From NCBI GenBank assembly GCA_030670715.1, contig DAOVBC010000130.1, forward strand, positions 1-6,641: DNA of 6,641 bases. Reading direction: 5' to 3'. Under the pieces are notes generated by a model. That model did no database searches. It saw only the letters and a list, made by a program, of their open reading frames with translations, and had not been told where the DNA came from. Below, in pieces: positions 5,333 through 6,641 of this stretch (positions are counted from its first letter, which is position 1; the number at the start of each line of letters is the position of its first letter). The position numbers and the translations under genes are program-made. This stretch comes from Deltaproteobacteria bacterium. Its GTDB lineage: Bacteria > Desulfobacterota > Desulfobacteria > Desulfobacterales > SG8-13.

Positions 5333-6154
5333 TTGGTCGCAGAAAGTGAACTCAAAAAAGGGGATGTCCTGCTCGATCTGAAAGACATTCACATGACCTT
5401 TGGAAAGGTGACCGCTCTGGCCGGTATCAGCCTGAAAGTCAGAAAGGGTGAGATCCATTCGATTATCGGTCCCAATGGCGCCGGTAAAACCGTGATGATG
5501 AATTGCATCAACGGATTGTATCACCCCCAGAAGGGCGATGTGTTTTACAGGGGGGAACGCGTGAATCACATTAAACCTCACGCGCGGGCAAAACTTGGAA
5601 TCGCGCGAACGTTTCAAAAAGTAGAAGTGTTTGGCGGTATGACCGTCCTGGATAATATCCGCCTGGGTCGCCACATCCATTATAAATCCGGCATTGCCAG
5701 TGGTTCGGTCTATCTCGGGAAAACGGCCAGGGAAGAGATTGAACACCGCACGTTTATCGAAGAAGAAATCATCGACCTGCTGGAGATTCAACAAATCAGG
5801 AGCAAACCGGTGGGGATGCTCCCTTACGGTTTACAGAAAAGGGTCGAGCTGGGGCGTGCCCTGGCTCTGAGACCGGAACTGCTGATACTCGATGAACCTC
5901 TCGCCGGTCTTAACCTGGAAGAGGTCGAGGATATGGCGCGGTTTATCCTGGACGTAAATGAAGAAAAACGCTGGCAGGTGACCTGCATTTTGGTGGAGCA
6001 CGACATGGGCGTTGTTATGGATATTTCCGATCGGGTGTTTGTCCTCAATTTCGGCAATATGATCATGGACGGCACACCGGAGGAAGTCCAGAACAATCCC
6101 GAGGTGATCAAAGCTTATCTGGGCGAAGAGGATCTTTATGCCACGAGAGCGTAG
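5333..6154 (+). CDS. LivG-type ABC transporter ATP-binding protein (branched-chain amino acid transporter family)
   Basis: An ATPase subunit of an importer of the LivG family, which energises uptake of branched-chain amino acids or, in many anaerobes, other carboxylates and amides. The 273-residue length is typical. Visible are Walker A GPNGAGKT (44-51), the Q-loop region FQKVEVFGGMTVLDN (84-98), the LivG-like insertion before the signature, the signature LPYGLQKRVELGRAL (163-177), Walker B LLILDEP (183-189), the D-loop AGLN (191-194) and the switch VEHDM (217-221). LPYG in place of LSGG is usual for this subfamily. The start is TTG at 5333, preceded by AAGGGAGG; an upstream TTG at 5306 is the alternative. 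No permease or binding-protein gene is visible, but the next gene appears to be an acyl-CoA synthetase, an order I recall from Desulfobacterales operons that combine Liv-type transport with a CoA ligase. Substrate is not determinable. Mirrored repeats flank the gene. Confidence 0.93.
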   Translation: MVAESELKKGDVLLDLKDIHMTFGKVTALAGISLKVRKGEIHSIIGPNGAGKTVMMNCINGLYHPQKGDVFYRGERVNHIKPHARAKLGIARTFQKVEVFGGMTVLDNIRLGRHIHYKSGIASGSVYLGKTAREEIEHRTFIEEEIIDLLEIQQIRSKPVGMLPYGLQKRVELGRALALRPELLILDEPLAGLNLEEVEDMARFILDVNEEKRWQVTCILVEHDMGVVMDISDRVFVLNFGNMIMDGTPEEVQNNPEVIKAYLGEEDLYATRA

Positions 6155-6160
6155 ACCTGA

Positions 6161-6245
6161 AAGGTTCAAGGTTCAAGGTTCAAGGTTCAGGGTTTAGGGT
6201 TCAGGGTTCAAAGTTCAGGGTTCAGGGTTCGAAGTTCAAGGTTCA
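6161..6245 (+). repeat. Heptamer tandem repeat GGTTCAA / GGTTCAG
   Basis: About 12 consecutive seven-base units, mostly GGTTCAA or GGTTCAG with a few variants such as GGTTTAG and AGTTCAG, begin six bases after the ATPase stop codon. The array faces the gene, in the same relative place as the nine-base array on the other side of the gene. It opens the 411-bp gene-free stretch 6155-6565. Confidence 0.88.
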
Positions 6246-6249
6246 TTGG

Positions 6250-6365
6250 GTTTGTCGCCCCGGTTAAATTCGCTTCGCCCCGATGAAATTCGCTGTGCTC
6301 GTTTTCTGTGAAAAATTTCATTGGGCAAGCTCGTCTTCTACGAAGAATTTAACGGGGTAAAGGTT
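6250..6365 (-). repeat. 116-bp self-complementary core repeat, right (inverted) copy
   Basis: The reverse complement matches 4917-5032 with 4 substitutions and no gaps. The same hairpin can form, with the outer stem slightly better here because of the T-A pair replacing T-G. The match stops sharply at both ends, where each copy is joined to different short repeats, so the 116-bp unit itself is the conserved module. Confidence 0.87.
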
Positions 6366-6393
6366 TATTAAAATGGTGAAATCCGTTTTTAAT

Positions 6394-6423
6394 TTTAGGC
6401 ATTTTAGAGCATTTTAGGCATTT
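6394..6423 (-). repeat. TGCCTAAA repeat block, right (inverted) copy
   Basis: This 30-base block is the exact reverse complement of 4776-4805. It lies outside the core on the side away from the ATPase gene, as on the left, but only 28 bases from the core rather than 111. The stretch between them (6366-6393) is AT-rich and unlike its left counterpart. Confidence 0.85.
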
Positions 6424-6439
6424 GCCCTTTGGGTTTATC

Positions 6440-6487
6440 GGGTTCAAGGTTCAAGTTTCGGGTTTCAAGTTTCGGGTTTCTGGTTGT
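6440..6487 (+). repeat. Second heptamer array, GGTTCAA / GTTTCGG type
   Basis: About seven seven-base units, starting with two GGTTCAA and continuing as GTTTCGG, GTTTCAA and variants, lie between the inverted block and the next gene. They are related to the array at 6161-6245. From 6488 to 6540 only a patch of ACCGACAAAACAGACAAAACCGG-like imperfect repetition is visible. Confidence 0.7.
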
Positions 6488-6565
6488 TCAAAAAGATCTC
6501 AACCGACAAAACAGACAAAACCGGTTTATCCGGATGGGACTTTAGCGGGGGGAAAGTAAGCGGAT

Positions 6566-6641
6566 ATGGAAATTACCAGTGAACTGACGATACCAAAACT
6601 ATTTTACGAAAAGGCGCAGAGTTCCGGTGAGGGGCGGGTTG
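6566..6641 (+). CDS. AMP-binding protein (probable acyl-CoA synthetase), N-terminal fragment
   Basis: Only 25 codons are visible before the window ends, starting MEITSELTIPKLFYEKAQSS and continuing GEGRV. The phrase TIPKLFYEKAQ followed by a short gap and a Val resembles the opening of long-chain acyl-CoA synthetases of the adenylate-forming superfamily (TLPKLL..NA...GDKVALR in my memory), which activate carboxylic acids to CoA thioesters through an acyl-AMP. A purine run GGGGGGAAAG (6547-6556) lies upstream, a little farther from the ATG than ideal. The position after a LivG-type ATPase supports the reading. None of the catalytic AMP-binding motifs falls within the window, so the call is tentative. 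Confidence 0.55.
   Translation, partial: MEITSELTIPKLFYEKAQSSGEGRV

Noticed and set aside
5285..5794. Minus-strand open frame of 169 codons across the ABC ATPase 5' half
   Set aside because: Antisense to a complete set of ABC ATPase motifs and not similar to anything I recognise.
6161..6245. CRISPR array or telomere-like sequence
   Set aside because: Units are contiguous seven-base repeats without spacers, in an internal intergenic position.

Overview
The window most likely comes from a sulfate-reducing-type deltaproteobacterium (Desulfobacterota, Desulfobacterales or a close relative). This is inferred from four things. There is a small glutaredoxin-like gene with two in-frame UGA codons that read as selenocysteine. 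There is a one-component GAF-PAS-LuxR regulator of a kind I associate with this group. A LivG-type ATPase lies just before the start of what looks like an acyl-CoA synthetase gene. The intergenic regions are full of short degenerate repeats. No rRNA, tRNA, CRISPR array or transposase gene is visible.

Left part (1-2566, minus strand): a compact cluster reading ptsH, ptsI, smpB. HPr and Enzyme I abut exactly (TAA directly followed by ATG), and smpB follows after 13 bp. HPr and Enzyme I are the general phosphotransfer proteins of the PTS. No sugar permease is present, so a regulatory phosphorelay is as plausible as sugar uptake. SmpB is the tmRNA partner in ribosome rescue.

Middle (2567-3098): divergent from ptsH, and behind an excellent Shine-Dalgarno, lies the most notable gene, positions 2639-2866. 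It is a 75-residue thioredoxin-fold protein with selenocysteine at residue 13 (UPFT, where glutaredoxins have CPYC) and at residue 73 (ending U-G-V-stop). It contains no cysteine. Each UGA has a plausible bacterial SECIS-like hairpin at the expected distance. Ordinary gene finding would miss it. A degenerate GCAGGAT repeat patch and a good sigma-70-like promoter follow.

Right part (3099-6641, plus strand): a 531-residue GAF-PAS-coiled coil-LuxR regulator; a 638-bp gene-free region packed with repeats; a LivG-like ABC ATPase starting at a TTG codon; a second, 411-bp repeat region; and the first 25 codons of a probable AMP-binding acyl-CoA synthetase. The two repeat regions are related. A 116-bp core that folds on itself (4917-5032 and 6250-6365, 4 differences) and a 30-bp TGCCTAAA block (4776-4805 and 6394-6423, identical) occur in inverted orientation on either side of the ATPase gene, with short tandem repeats facing the gene on both sides. 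This mirrored structure is the second main finding.
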